Assembly: GCA_018713365.1 (NCBI GenBank) | Contig: DVOU01000015.1 | Coordinates: 12,208 to 76,207 of the forward strand | Source: Pullichristensenella excrementipullorum | GTDB taxonomy: Bacteria; Bacillota; Clostridia; Christensenellales; Aristaeellaceae | Length of the DNA: 64,000 nucleotides | Direction of reading: 5' to 3' | Shown here: in pieces, positions 26,873 through 34,799 of the stretch | Layout: each line of letters begins with the position of its first letter | Position numbering within the stretch: position 1 is the first letter of the stretch | Made by a program: the position numbers and the translations under genes | Notes under the pieces: generated by a model | What the model was told of the DNA's origin: nothing | The model's database searches: none | Seen by the model: the letters and a program-made list of their open reading frames with translations, nothing else

Positions 26873-27706
26873 ATGCTCTGGTGCCTCATCCCGGCGCTTT
26901 TGCTGGCGCTGTTTCTTCTCTACGTCTTCCTGACCGCCCCCGCGCGGCGCGGGCGGGCGCTGCCGCTTGCGCGCCTCTACGCCCATCGCGGCCTGCACGG
27001 CAACGGCGCCCCGGAAAACAGCCTCGCGGCCTTTGAACGCGCCTGCGAGGCGGGCGTGGGCATCGAATTGGACGTGCGCCTCAGCGCCGACGGCAAAGCG
27101 GTCGTCTTCCACGATGCCACGCTTGAGCGCCTCTGTGGGCGCGGGGAGCGCGTGGACGCGCTAACGCTTTCGCAGCTGCGCGCCCTCACCCTGCCCGATG
27201 GCAGCCGCATCCCCACGCTGGAAGAAGCGCTCGCGTGCGTCTCCGGCCGCGTCCCCCTGCTGGTGGAGGTCAAAAACGGCCCCGGCCTTGCCCGCCTCTG
27301 CGCGCAAACGCTCATGCAACTGCGCTCGTACAGCGGCCCTTGGGCGGTCGAATCCTTTGACCCGCGCGCTGTGCGCTATTTTCGCCGCCGCGCCCCGGAA
27401 ATACCGCGCGGCCAACTGGTCAGCCTGCCGGACGAATACCTCGGCGCGGTGCTGCGCGCGGGCGCGCAGGCGCTCTCGCATCTGCTTGCCAACTGCCTCT
27501 CCCGCCCGGACTTCATCGCCTATGATCGCCGCATGGAGGGCGGGAACACCCTGCGCGTCCAGCGGCGGCTCTACCGCGCCCGCCTCGCCATTTGGACGGT
27601 GCGCAGCCGCGCGGAACTCAAAAGCGCCCTCGCGCGCGGCGAGAGCGCCATCTTTGAGGCGTGGCAGGGAGATGACCCCATCCAAATGGAGGACATCCGC
27701 CCATAG
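26873..27706 (+). CDS. Membrane-anchored glycerophosphodiester phosphodiesterase
   Basis: A 277-residue enzyme predicted to hydrolyse glycerophosphodiesters to glycerol 3-phosphate and an alcohol. An N-terminal transmembrane helix (about 2-22) tethers it. The GDPD catalytic set is present: AHRGLHG with ENSLAAF near 37-53, the metal-binding pair in GIELDVRLSADG near 62-73, and FHDATLERLCG near 79-89. The TIM-barrel continues with PTLEEAL, LVEVKNG and a closing WTVRS. The length is slightly above the usual 240-250 because of the anchor. GAAGGGAGG precedes the ATG; an earlier in-frame start lies upstream of the promoter -10 box and is rejected. Roles in phospholipid turnover or lipoteichoic acid recycling are inference; gpsA, which works on the same metabolite, lies nearby on the other strand. 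Confidence 0.88.
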   Translation: MLWCLIPALLLALFLLYVFLTAPARRGRALPLARLYAHRGLHGNGAPENSLAAFERACEAGVGIELDVRLSADGKAVVFHDATLERLCGRGERVDALTLSQLRALTLPDGSRIPTLEEALACVSGRVPLLVEVKNGPGLARLCAQTLMQLRSYSGPWAVESFDPRAVRYFRRRAPEIPRGQLVSLPDEYLGAVLRAGAQALSHLLANCLSRPDFIAYDRRMEGGNTLRVQRRLYRARLAIWTVRSRAELKSALARGESAIFEAWQGDDPIQMEDIRP

Positions 27707-27731
27707 AGGGCGGAGAGCCCCGCCGCCCACC

Positions 27732-28559
27732 TCAATCGCCCTTGACGTCCTCTTCGCAGACGCCGCGCATGGTGGGCACGAAGCGGCGCACGAACTTGCC
27801 CTTGCCGCGCCCCTTCAGGTAGAAGAAGCCGAACGTGCAGAACACCACCGCGCCGATGAAGTTGACCAGCAGATCTTCCATGGTATCGTGCAGGCCGATG
27901 TCCAGATAGCCGCCCAGCCCCAGCGGCTGCCCGTTGACCACCACGTCGGTGATGCCCTCGATGGTCACCACCGTGTTGGTGGCGGTGGGGTCGAGCGCCA
28001 CGGAGCGGATGGTGTGGACGACGGTGTCCTTCTGCATGTCCAGTAACAGCACGTTGTCGGCAAAGTATTCGACAAACTCCCACAGCACGCCGATGGTCAT
28101 GGAAAAGCAGAACGCCACCATGGCCACGAACAGCGGCGAGAGGTTGAACATCGTCCTTTCCGAGCGGTTGAGTACGTCCACCAGCGAAAAGCCGATGGCC
28201 GCGGCCAGAAAGCCGTTCATCGTGTGCAGCATCGTGTCCCAGAAGTCGTACTTCACATAATAGGCGTTGATCTCGCCCAGTATCTCCGCCGCGAAAATGA
28301 AAAAGAGGATGATGACCTCCAGCGTGTCGGGCAATTGTATGTTGAAGCGGCGGTTGACAAAGGCGGGCAGCAAAAACAAAAGCAGCGTCAGCAGGCATAA
28401 AAAGACGTTTTCATAGTTCCCGCGCAGAAATTGCAGTACCAGCGTCACCAGCACGATGGTGCGCAGCGTGAAAAAGACGATGGAAACGCCCTTGCGCGCG
28501 CGTATCTCCGCCATCAGTTCGCCATAGAGCTGCCGCAGTCCCCGGTGTTTCTTGGGCAT
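27732..28559 (-). CDS. Polytopic membrane protein, YjdF/DUF2238-like
   Basis: A 275-residue integral membrane protein with about six hydrophobic segments and a basic C-terminus. The central pattern 'FWDTMLHTMNGFLAAAIGFSLVD', a later 'IGVLWEFVEYFADN' and a C-terminal 'DTMEDLLVNFIGA' recall YjdF/DUF2238 membrane proteins, where acidic and His residues lie in the membrane. The family function is unknown to me. GGGAGG lies upstream of the ATG at 28559. It is the last gene of the minus-strand run after leuS, uppP and gpsA; a terminator-like hairpin between gpsA and this gene suggests lower or separate expression. Confidence 0.65.
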   Translation of the reverse strand: MPKKHRGLRQLYGELMAEIRARKGVSIVFFTLRTIVLVTLVLQFLRGNYENVFLCLLTLLLFLLPAFVNRRFNIQLPDTLEVIILFFIFAAEILGEINAYYVKYDFWDTMLHTMNGFLAAAIGFSLVDVLNRSERTMFNLSPLFVAMVAFCFSMTIGVLWEFVEYFADNVLLLDMQKDTVVHTIRSVALDPTATNTVVTIEGITDVVVNGQPLGLGGYLDIGLHDTMEDLLVNFIGAVVFCTFGFFYLKGRGKGKFVRRFVPTMRGVCEEDVKGD

Positions 28560-28619
28560 CGTTCGTATCCTCCCTTATGTCTTCATAAACGATGATAGCA
28601 TATCCTCCCGCTTTTTTCC

Positions 28620-28660
28620 ACCCCCAAAACGAAAATATCCCGCGCTGCCCAGGGCGCGGG
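28620..28660 (-). terminator. Terminator after gpsA (minus strand)
   Basis: CCCGCGC/GCGCGGG arms span 28639-28660; on the minus strand a T-rich stretch (ATATTTTCGTTTT) follows. A smaller stem lies just before it near 28662-28676. Confidence 0.6.
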
Positions 28661-28675
28661 AAGGCGAAAACGCCC

Positions 28676-29704
28676 TTACAGCGTTTCCAGCTCAAACTTG
28701 TTCCAGGGGATGTCCACGGCCTTGCCGCGTTCAATGATGTCGTCCACGTGCAAAAGCAGGGGATAGTCGTCGGCGCTGGCCTCGCCGCGGGCGATGAGCG
28801 CGCGTACCGCCTTGGCCGTGCGCGTGGCGATGACGATGGATTCCAAGGTCACGCCCTCCAGTTCGCGCATGGCGTCGTCAAAGGACATGCCCTTGCCCAG
28901 CAGCGTGCCGATCAGCCGCGTGCGCCCGCCGAACACGGTCACGTACAGATCGCCCGCGCCAAAGACGATGTTGTCATCTCCGCCGCCCACCAGCTTCAAA
29001 AGCCGGCGCATCTCGCGCACGCTCTGGGCAAACAGCGCCGCCTGCGAATTGTAGTGCAGCTTGCTGTCGCGCTTTTCCGCCATGCCCACCGCCAGCGTCA
29101 CCGCCAGCGCGTAGGCGTTCTTCATCGCCACGGCGCACTCCACGCCGATCACGTCCGTGGAAAGGCTGATGTGGTAATAGCTCGTCTCAAACAGCGATTT
29201 GAGGAATTTGAGCGTCTCCGCGTCCTCGCCGCAGAAGGCCACGTAGGTCTGGTCGCGGTCGGCCAGTTCATAGCTGGTGCAGGGCCCGCCCACGGCGTTG
29301 AGGTTGCGCCGCAGGCTGCCCAGCTGGCGCTTGTAGTAGAGCGGATAGGGGATGAGCCGCCCGTTTTCCTCGATCATGCCCTTGGTCACGGCCAGAATGG
29401 GCAGCTTTTCGGGCAATATGGGCAGCACCGTCTCCAGGAACCAGTCCACGCCGAAGCTGGAAACGCCGCAGACCACGGCCTCCGCGCCCTCCAGCGCCCC
29501 CGAAAGCTCCTCGAACTGATAGTACTTGTAACTCTCCGGCAACTGCCGGCGCATGTTCAGGTGCCAGCCGGTCTTGCGGGCATGCTCGATGATCTCGCGG
29601 TCGAGCGGCGTGCCGACCAGCCGCACCTCGTGGCCGTTTTCGCTGGCGGGGATGCCGATGGCCGAACCCATCATGCCCGAGCCGACGATGGTGATGATCG
29701 CCAT
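28676..29704 (-). CDS. gpsA: NAD(P)-dependent glycerol-3-phosphate dehydrogenase
   Basis: Converts dihydroxyacetone phosphate to sn-glycerol 3-phosphate for phospholipid synthesis. The 342 residues fit the family. A Rossmann nucleotide-binding motif opens the protein (IVGSGMMGSAIG, a variant of GxGxWGTALA), 'LAVTKGMIEE' lies near 125, GGPCTSYELA near 160 replaces the usual SGPSFA, and the catalytic Lys sits in 'AVAMKNAYALAVTLAVGM' near 210. The C-terminal helical domain has GAGDLYVTVFGGRTR near 265, where the family has GDLxLT(C)xSxxSRN. The divergence from textbook motifs suggests a clade-specific subfamily but key residues are kept. The start ATG has AAGGAGG at good spacing. It lies 65 bases after uppP in the same direction. 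Confidence 0.85.
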   Translation of the reverse strand: MAIITIVGSGMMGSAIGIPASENGHEVRLVGTPLDREIIEHARKTGWHLNMRRQLPESYKYYQFEELSGALEGAEAVVCGVSSFGVDWFLETVLPILPEKLPILAVTKGMIEENGRLIPYPLYYKRQLGSLRRNLNAVGGPCTSYELADRDQTYVAFCGEDAETLKFLKSLFETSYYHISLSTDVIGVECAVAMKNAYALAVTLAVGMAEKRDSKLHYNSQAALFAQSVREMRRLLKLVGGGDDNIVFGAGDLYVTVFGGRTRLIGTLLGKGMSFDDAMRELEGVTLESIVIATRTAKAVRALIARGEASADDYPLLLHVDDIIERGKAVDIPWNKFELETL

Positions 29705-29769
29705 AGGAAAGCCTCCTTCTTCTTCTGTCTATGCAAACAGCGCCTGCGCGGGGCGGGCGCTGCCCAGTG

Positions 29770-30570
29770 TCAGATCATCCAGATCTTGAAAACGAACTTG
29801 TCCAGCAACAGGAACGTGCCCAGCAGGAAGGTGTAGAGCGCGAACCACTTCATGCTCACGCGGCGGATGAGTTTGAGCATGCCCTTGATGGCGATGAAGC
29901 CGAACACCGCCGCCGCCAGCACGCCCAGCAGCGTGGGCACCAGCGTGATGTCGCCAATGGGCTCGCCGTCAAGCACCACGCCCTTGAGTTCCAGCACCAG
30001 CGAGCCGAGGATGGCGGGGATGGACATGAGGAAGGAAAAGTCCGCCGCCCGCTTGCGCGTAAGGCCGCTGGCTACGCCCGCGGAAATGGTCGAGCCGGAG
30101 CGGGAAAGGCCCGGCAGAATGGCCACCGCCTGCATAACGCCCATGGTCAGCGCGTCCTTCGCGCCCACGCGCTTGTGTACGCGCCGCTCACGCCGCCGCC
30201 ACTTGCCGATCACATCACCGGCCACAAGCACCACGCTGGTCAGGTAGAACGACCAGATGATGAACTGCCCCTCGAAGGCGGCGTCAAAGTCCACCACCAG
30301 CGCGGCGATCACCGCGGGGATGGTCGCCACCACCAGCCACTTGAGTTCCGACTGGATGGGGTGGCAGAGCATATTCCAGATGCGCCGCCAGTAAACGGCG
30401 AACACCGCTACCAGCGTGCCCAGGTGCAGCAGTATGTTGAGCAAGAGCTGCCCGTCGGTGTCGATGCCAAAGATCTTTTGCAAAACCAGCAGATGTCCCG
30501 ACGAGCTGATGGGCAGAAACTCCGTCAAGCCCTGTACGATGCCGAGAATCAGGCCCTGTATGGCGTTCAA
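29770..30570 (-). CDS. uppP: Undecaprenyl-diphosphatase
   Basis: Integral membrane phosphatase of the BacA/UppP family (266 residues, usual length), which dephosphorylates undecaprenyl diphosphate so the lipid carrier can be reused for peptidoglycan and other wall polymers; loss or overproduction alters bacitracin tolerance in other bacteria. Both signature motifs are visible: 'GLTEFLPISSSGHL' near 14-27 and 'PGLSRSGSTIS' near 153-163. About eight hydrophobic segments are evident. The start is a TTG codon at 30570 with GGAGGAGG at good distance; no in-frame ATG lies nearby. A strong GC hairpin separates it from leuS upstream. Confidence 0.94.
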   Translation of the reverse strand: MNAIQGLILGIVQGLTEFLPISSSGHLLVLQKIFGIDTDGQLLLNILLHLGTLVAVFAVYWRRIWNMLCHPIQSELKWLVVATIPAVIAALVVDFDAAFEGQFIIWSFYLTSVVLVAGDVIGKWRRRERRVHKRVGAKDALTMGVMQAVAILPGLSRSGSTISAGVASGLTRKRAADFSFLMSIPAILGSLVLELKGVVLDGEPIGDITLVPTLLGVLAAAVFGFIAIKGMLKLIRRVSMKWFALYTFLLGTFLLLDKFVFKIWMI

Positions 30571-30591
30571 GCTATTCCTCCTCCCGGGGAT

Positions 30592-30628
30592 GGGCGGCGC
30601 GAAGGGAGATCCCCATCGCGCGCCGCCC
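30592..30628 (-). other. Intercistronic hairpin between leuS and uppP
   Basis: Perfect 10-bp arms GGGCGGCGCG/CGCGCCGCCC at 30592-30601 and 30619-30628 with a 17-base loop. No T run follows on the minus strand; the ribosome-binding site of uppP comes right after. It is more likely a processing or stability element than a terminator. Confidence 0.5.
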
Positions 30629-30653
30629 CGCTAAGACTATGTTCCTTCCGCCG

Positions 30654-33068
30654 TCAGCAGACGATGTTTACCAGCCGCCCCGGCACGAAGATGAGTTTGC
30701 GCACGGCCTTGCCGCCCAGCAGCTTCTGCACGTCCTCGTTTGCGGCGAAGTAGGCCTCCGCGCCCTCGCGGGTGAGGTCGGCGGGGATCTCCAGCCGGCC
30801 GCGCACCTTGCCGTTGATCTGCACGGCGATCTCCACCGTCTCCTTGACGAGCGCCTTTTCGTCGTACTTGGGCCACGGCGAGTGGAACAGTTCCGGCCCA
30901 AGGCCGCACAGTTCGTTGATCTCCTCGGTGATGTGCGGGGAGACGGGATTCAACAGCAGGCAGAGGATGCGCAGTTCGCCGCGCGTCACCTGCCCCTTGG
31001 CGTAGAAGGCGTTGACCAGGCTCATCATCTGGGCGATGGCCGTGTTGTACTTCATGCGCTCGTAGTCCTCAGAGACCTTCTTGATGGTGAAGTTGACGTC
31101 GTAGGCCATGTCCGAGGAGACCTTGTCGGAATCCACCAGCATCTCCATCAGCCGCCAGACGCGGTCGAGGAAGCGGCGGCAGCCGCGCGCGCCCTCCGTG
31201 GACCACGGGATGGCCTGATCGAACGCGCCCATGAACATCTCATACATGCGGAAGGCGTCCGCGCCCAGCTCATCGACGATCTGGTCCGGGTTGACCACAT
31301 TGCCGCGGGACTTGGACATCTTCTCGCCGTCCGCGCCGAGGATCATGCCGTGGCTGGTTCGTTTCTGATACGGTTCGGGCGTGGGCACCACGCCGATGTC
31401 GTAGAGGAAGCGGTGCCAGAAGCGGGAATAGAGCAGGTGCAGGGTGGTATGCTCCATGCCGCCGTTGTACCAGTCCACCGGCAGCCAGTACTTCATCTCC
31501 TCCATGGAGGCCAGCTCATCATCGTTGTGGGGGTCGATGTAGCGCAGGAAGTACCAGCTCGAACCGGCCCACTGCGGCATGGTGTCGGTCTCGCGCCTGG
31601 CGGGGCCGCCGCACTTGGGGCAGGTGGTGTTCACCCAGTCGGTCATCGCCGCCAGCGGGCTTTCGCCGTTGTCGGTGGGCATGTAGCTCTCCACTTCGGG
31701 CAGCGTCAAAGGCAGCTGCTCGTAGGGCAGCGGCACCCAGCCGCAGTGTTCGCAGTACACCAGCGGGATCGGCTCGCCCCAGTAGCGCTGGCGGGAGAAC
31801 ACCCAGTCGCGCAGCTTGTAGTTGACCTTGCGCTCGCCAAGGCCCTTTTCCTGCAACCAGTCGATGATCGTCCGAATGGCATCCTTCACCTTCAGGCCGT
31901 TCAGAATGCCGGAATTGACCATCACGCCGTCCTGTATGTCGGTGTAGGCGGCGTTTTGCACGTCGCCGCCGGCTACGACTTCGACGATGGGCAAGCCGAA
32001 CTTCTTGGCAAACTCCCAGTCGCGCTCGTCGTGGGCGGGCACGGCCATGATCGCGCCCGTGCCGTAGCCCATCAGCACGTAGTCGGATACCCACACGGGG
32101 ATCTCCTGCCCGTTGACGGGGTTGATGGCGCGGATGCCCCTGATCTCCACGCCGGTCTTGTCCTTGTTGAGTTCTGTGCGCTCAAAGTCGCTCTTGCGCG
32201 CGGCGGCCTCGCGGTAGGCGGCGATCTCCTCGTAGTTTTCGATCTGCGCCTTGTGCTGCTCGATGAGCGGATGCTCGGGCGACATGACCATGTAGGTCGC
32301 GCCAAAGAGCGTGTCCGGCCGCGTGGTGAAAATGCGCAGTTTGTCGCCGGTGGTGAGGGTGAAATCCACTTCCGCGCCCTCGGAACGGCCGATCCAGTTG
32401 CGCTGCTGCACCTTGACCTTTTCGATGAAGTCCACGTCGTCCAGACCGTCGAGCAATTTCTGCGCGTAGTCGGTGATGCGCAGCATCCACTGGGATTTCA
32501 CCTTGCGCACCACTTCGCCGCCGCAGCGCTCGCAGCGCCCGCCCACGACTTCCTCGTTGGCAAGGCCCACCTTGCAGGAAGTACACCAGTTGATGGGCAT
32601 CTCCATCTTGTATGCCAGACCATGCTCAAAGAGCTTCAAAAAGATCCACTGCGTCCACTTGTAATACTTGGGGTCGGTGGTGGAAATCTCCCGGTCGTAG
32701 TCGAAGGAAAAGCCGATGCGCTTGAGTTGCGCGCGGAAGCGGGCGATGTTCTTTTCCGTGACGATGGCGGGGTGGATCCTGTTCTTGATGGCGTAGTTCT
32801 CCGTCGGCAGGCCAAAGGCGTCGTAGCCGATGGGGAAAAGCACGTTGTAGCCCTCCATGCGGCGCTTGCGGGCGATGATGTCCATGGCCGTGTTGGAGCG
32901 CGGATGACCCACGTGCAGGCCCGCGCCCGAGGGGTAAGGGAACTCGATCAGGGGGTAGAACTTGGGCTTTTCGTGCGATTTTTCCGCGGCGAAGGCGTGG
33001 GTGTCCTCCCAGTGCTTCTGCCACTTTTTTTCCACGGCGTCCGGGGAATAGGCGGGTATGTTCTTCAT
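30654..33068 (-). CDS. leuS: Leucyl-tRNA synthetase
   Basis: Class I synthetase charging tRNA-Leu; 804 residues, typical of bacterial LeuRS. The ATP-binding HIGH motif appears as HVGH near residue 45 and KMSKS as KMSKSRGN near 590. A Zn-binding-type Cys cluster (CTSCKVGLANEEVV...CERCG) lies near 155-180, a CP1 editing insert occupies about 220-420 with the TRPDTLFGATY loop, and a second CPKCGG site is near 475. The start chosen is ATG at 33068, directly before MKNIPAYSPDAVEKKW, with GAGGAGCG upstream; the in-frame extension further upstream covers the T-box leader and is rejected. Expression should respond to uncharged tRNA-Leu through that leader. Confidence 0.97.
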   Translation of the reverse strand: MKNIPAYSPDAVEKKWQKHWEDTHAFAAEKSHEKPKFYPLIEFPYPSGAGLHVGHPRSNTAMDIIARKRRMEGYNVLFPIGYDAFGLPTENYAIKNRIHPAIVTEKNIARFRAQLKRIGFSFDYDREISTTDPKYYKWTQWIFLKLFEHGLAYKMEMPINWCTSCKVGLANEEVVGGRCERCGGEVVRKVKSQWMLRITDYAQKLLDGLDDVDFIEKVKVQQRNWIGRSEGAEVDFTLTTGDKLRIFTTRPDTLFGATYMVMSPEHPLIEQHKAQIENYEEIAAYREAAARKSDFERTELNKDKTGVEIRGIRAINPVNGQEIPVWVSDYVLMGYGTGAIMAVPAHDERDWEFAKKFGLPIVEVVAGGDVQNAAYTDIQDGVMVNSGILNGLKVKDAIRTIIDWLQEKGLGERKVNYKLRDWVFSRQRYWGEPIPLVYCEHCGWVPLPYEQLPLTLPEVESYMPTDNGESPLAAMTDWVNTTCPKCGGPARRETDTMPQWAGSSWYFLRYIDPHNDDELASMEEMKYWLPVDWYNGGMEHTTLHLLYSRFWHRFLYDIGVVPTPEPYQKRTSHGMILGADGEKMSKSRGNVVNPDQIVDELGADAFRMYEMFMGAFDQAIPWSTEGARGCRRFLDRVWRLMEMLVDSDKVSSDMAYDVNFTIKKVSEDYERMKYNTAIAQMMSLVNAFYAKGQVTRGELRILCLLLNPVSPHITEEINELCGLGPELFHSPWPKYDEKALVKETVEIAVQINGKVRGRLEIPADLTREGAEAYFAANEDVQKLLGGKAVRKLIFVPGRLVNIVC

Positions 33069-33308
33069 CTTCGGCGCTCCTCTTTTCCAAAATAGAAGCC
33101 CTCCGTCCATAAAGAGACGGAAGGCGTTGCCTTTCGCGGTACCACTCTTTTTTGGCCATACGGCCCGCTCTGCGCCCGCTAACGGAGGCGTCCGCGCGGC
33201 TCTCGCCGCGACGCTCCGGGACGAGTTCAGCTCCGCGCGCCGCCGCCTCGCACCTTCCGGCGGCTCTCTGGGGGCGCGAAAAAGCCTACTGCTTCCCATC
33301 TTCGCTAT
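33069..33308 (-). promoter_or_regulatory. T-box leader of leuS, probable CUC (Leu) specifier
   Basis: On the minus strand the conserved T-box reads AGAGTGGTACCGCG (33135-33148 on the plus strand). It is followed by an intrinsic terminator stem (33098-33107 with 33116-33125) and a T-rich tract, and preceded by stem I features including an AGTA motif and a GAACTCG specifier segment; CTC at 33223-33225 would pair with a tRNA-Leu anticodon. In this well-known class, uncharged tRNA stabilises the antiterminator and turns the gene on. Confidence 0.9.
33087..33125 (-). terminator. Regulated terminator of the leuS T-box
   Basis: Ten-bp arms at 33098-33107 and 33116-33125 with one G-U pair, followed on the minus strand by a TTCTATTTT tract. 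The arm nearest the T-box would be sequestered by the antiterminator. Confidence 0.8.
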
Positions 33309-33314
33309 GGTGAG

Positions 33315-33344
33315 ATTATAGACCATTTGCCGCCGGAATGTCAA
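33315..33344 (-). promoter_or_regulatory. Promoter of the leuS leader
   Basis: On the minus strand TTGACA (33339-33344) and TATAAT (33315-33320), both exact consensus, with an 18-bp spacer. Confidence 0.85.
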
Positions 33345-33381
33345 GCAAAGTGGGTTAAAAGATGGTGCTTTGCCGCGCGCG

Positions 33382-33419
33382 AAAAAAACAGGCCCCGGCG
33401 GGCGCGCTTGCGCCCCGCC
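33382..33419 (-). terminator. Terminator of the flippase-like gene (minus strand)
   Basis: A GC-rich stem (GGCGGGGCGC with GCGCCCGCC on the minus strand, 33397-33419) is followed by CCTG and a run of seven T, matching A7 at 33382-33388 on the plus strand. It lies just upstream of the leuS promoter. Confidence 0.75.
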
Positions 33420-33442
33420 TCCGCGCGGCGCGGGCATGCTCC

Positions 33443-34495
33443 CTACAACTCCCGCGCCCCCGGACGGCGCAGCTGCGCCACGCGCGCTCCCAGCGTCACC
33501 GCGCCGGAAACGAGCAGCGGCAGATAATAGGAAATGGCGCGCGTGAGGATGACGGCGGGATAGCGGAACTGCGAACCGAAGATGGCGTCGTAGAGGACCA
33601 GCGAAACGCTCTCGCTGATACCGACCGCGCCGGGCAGGGGCATCATTTCCACGGAGACGGACAACAAAAGTTGCAGGCCCATCATCTGCCAGATGGTCAC
33701 GCCGGAAAGCCCCATGGCCTCGTACACGCACCAGGGGATGAGCAGATACACCACGCGCTGCAAAAACACGATGCAAAAGCTCGCCACCACCGGCCCGGGA
33801 TGCGTGCGCATGAACCCGGCGCAGTCGTGAAAGCTTGCAAGCCATCCATCCAGCTTTTCCTGCGCCGTCTCCGGCCGCCGCACCAGGCGCATGCGCGCCA
33901 GCAGCCGCAAAATGGCGGCGCACAGCCGCCGCATGCTCCTCTGCGCGTACAGCGCCAGCAAGATCACCACGATGACGACTATGTTGAGCAAAAGCCCCAG
34001 CAAAAACAGGAACCAGACGTCCGACACCTGCGCCTGCAAAAAGGCGAAGTTGAGCAAAAACAGCGGCACGAACAGCGCCAGCATCGCCAACTTGAACAGC
34101 ACCGCCACCACCAGCAGCACCACGGACGATTCAGTTACTTTGTAACCGTCCGCGCGCATGAACAGCACCTCAAAGGGCTGCCCGCCGCTGGACGAGGGAG
34201 TGATGGCGCTGAAGAAGAACTCGATGAGGTGATACTTGTAGCGGCGCAGCGGCCCCATCGGCCGCCCCATGCCGCGAAAAAGCACCGAGGCGGAGGACGC
34301 GCCCAGATAGAGGTATACCGCCATGCACACAAGCCCCAGGCCGATCAGCCCGGGGTCCGCGCCGCGCAGGGTCGCGAGCATCGTCTCCACGTCACAGTCG
34401 CGCAAAAGCCACCAAAAGGTCGCACCGATCAGCGCGGCGAGCAGGAGAAGCTGCAAAACAATATTCCGGCGGGTCTTTTCGTTCATTTTGTTCAT
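33443..34495 (-). CDS. Lysylphosphatidylglycerol synthase TM region / flippase-like membrane protein
   Basis: A 350-residue integral membrane protein of the UPF0104/AglD2 type, related to the flippase half of MprF. About eight hydrophobic segments are seen; a conserved-looking 'FFFSAITPSSSGGQPFEV' loop lies near 95-112 and 'VEMMPLPGAVGISE' near 285-298, both characteristic Pro/Gly-containing loops of the family. There is no synthase domain, so it would act as a membrane lipid or glycolipid transporter or stabiliser; the substrate is unknown. The first ATG (34495) lies only 8 bases after a TATAAT box, and no Shine-Dalgarno is visible; an ATG three codons in is an alternative. Transcribed alone with its own terminator. 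Confidence 0.82.
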   Translation of the reverse strand: MNKMNEKTRRNIVLQLLLLAALIGATFWWLLRDCDVETMLATLRGADPGLIGLGLVCMAVYLYLGASSASVLFRGMGRPMGPLRRYKYHLIEFFFSAITPSSSGGQPFEVLFMRADGYKVTESSVVLLVVAVLFKLAMLALFVPLFLLNFAFLQAQVSDVWFLFLLGLLLNIVVIVVILLALYAQRSMRRLCAAILRLLARMRLVRRPETAQEKLDGWLASFHDCAGFMRTHPGPVVASFCIVFLQRVVYLLIPWCVYEAMGLSGVTIWQMMGLQLLLSVSVEMMPLPGAVGISESVSLVLYDAIFGSQFRYPAVILTRAISYYLPLLVSGAVTLGARVAQLRRPGAREL

Positions 34496-34503
34496 ACACG
34501 TCC

Positions 34504-34532
34504 ATTATACCACAGCGCCTGCCCGCGCACAA
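34504..34532 (-). promoter_or_regulatory. Promoter of the flippase-like gene, probably leaderless
   Basis: On the minus strand TTGTGC (34527-34532), 17-bp spacer, TATAAT (34504-34509). Transcription would begin about 6-7 bases further, within 0-3 bases of the ATG at 34495, which has no ribosome-binding site. Confidence 0.7.
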
Positions 34533-34559
34533 CGCGCCGCGATACGCGCAAGCATTTTT

Positions 34560-34728
34560 AATCTTTGCCAAACAAATATCCGCCGCTTGCGCGCATGGAA
34601 ACGCGCAGGCGGGGCAAGATAAGCCCATCCGGCCAGCGCCGCGCCGCCGCAAGCCTCCCCTCGCAGGAAAGGCCGCGCCGCGCGTCGGTCCGGTGCAAGG
34701 GAACGTCATGTGGCGTTCCCATTTTTTT
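34560..34728 (+). ncRNA. Candidate structured RNA ending in an orphan terminator
   Basis: No convincing protein is encoded here. On the plus strand a hairpin CCGCC-(3 nt)-TGCGCG/CGCGCA-GGCGG (about 34580-34612) is followed by GGGC/GCCC around a 7-base loop, a large GC stem, and then a Rho-independent terminator at 34699-34728. The promoter of the next gene lies after that terminator, so this segment would form a separate transcript or a leader. I could not match it to a riboswitch class or known RNA, and I find no clear promoter for it. Confidence 0.35.
34699..34728 (+). terminator. Rho-independent terminator without an upstream gene
   Basis: GGGAACG (34699-34705) pairs with CGTTCCC (34714-34720), loop of 8, followed by A and seven T. 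Confidence 0.85.
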
Positions 34729-34759
34729 GTCGCGGCAACACACGCCCTTAACGTGCGTA

Positions 34760-34768
34760 TGCTAAAAT
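34760..34768 (+). promoter_or_regulatory. Extended -10 promoter for the acyltransferase-like gene and glmM
   Basis: TGC followed by TAAAAT (34763-34768) forms an extended -10 element; no -35 match is seen at 17 bp. It lies 31 bases before the start at 34800 and rules out an in-frame ATG at 34767. Confidence 0.55.
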
Positions 34769-34799
34769 GGCTTCGCATATGAAGAAAGGAGGAAGCGCT

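Noticed and set aside
30639..33095. An 818-codon plus-strand open frame opposite leuS.
   Set aside because: The minus strand encodes a complete leucyl-tRNA synthetase with all motifs and a T-box leader; the plus frame is low-complexity and unsupported.
33069..33923. A 285-codon N-terminal extension of leuS.
   Set aside because: It covers the T-box leader and promoter and the end of the flippase-like gene; the protein matches LeuRS from residue 1 at 33068.
34560..34728. Assignment of the structured segment to a known riboswitch (c-di-GMP, cobalamin, SAM, TPP, glycine).
   Set aside because: None of the conserved core sequences of these classes could be found in either strand.
34565..34765. 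A small plus-strand open frame of 66 codons.
   Set aside because: It runs through a strong terminator, lacks a Shine-Dalgarno and has Arg/Ser/Pro-rich composition typical of random GC-rich sequence.
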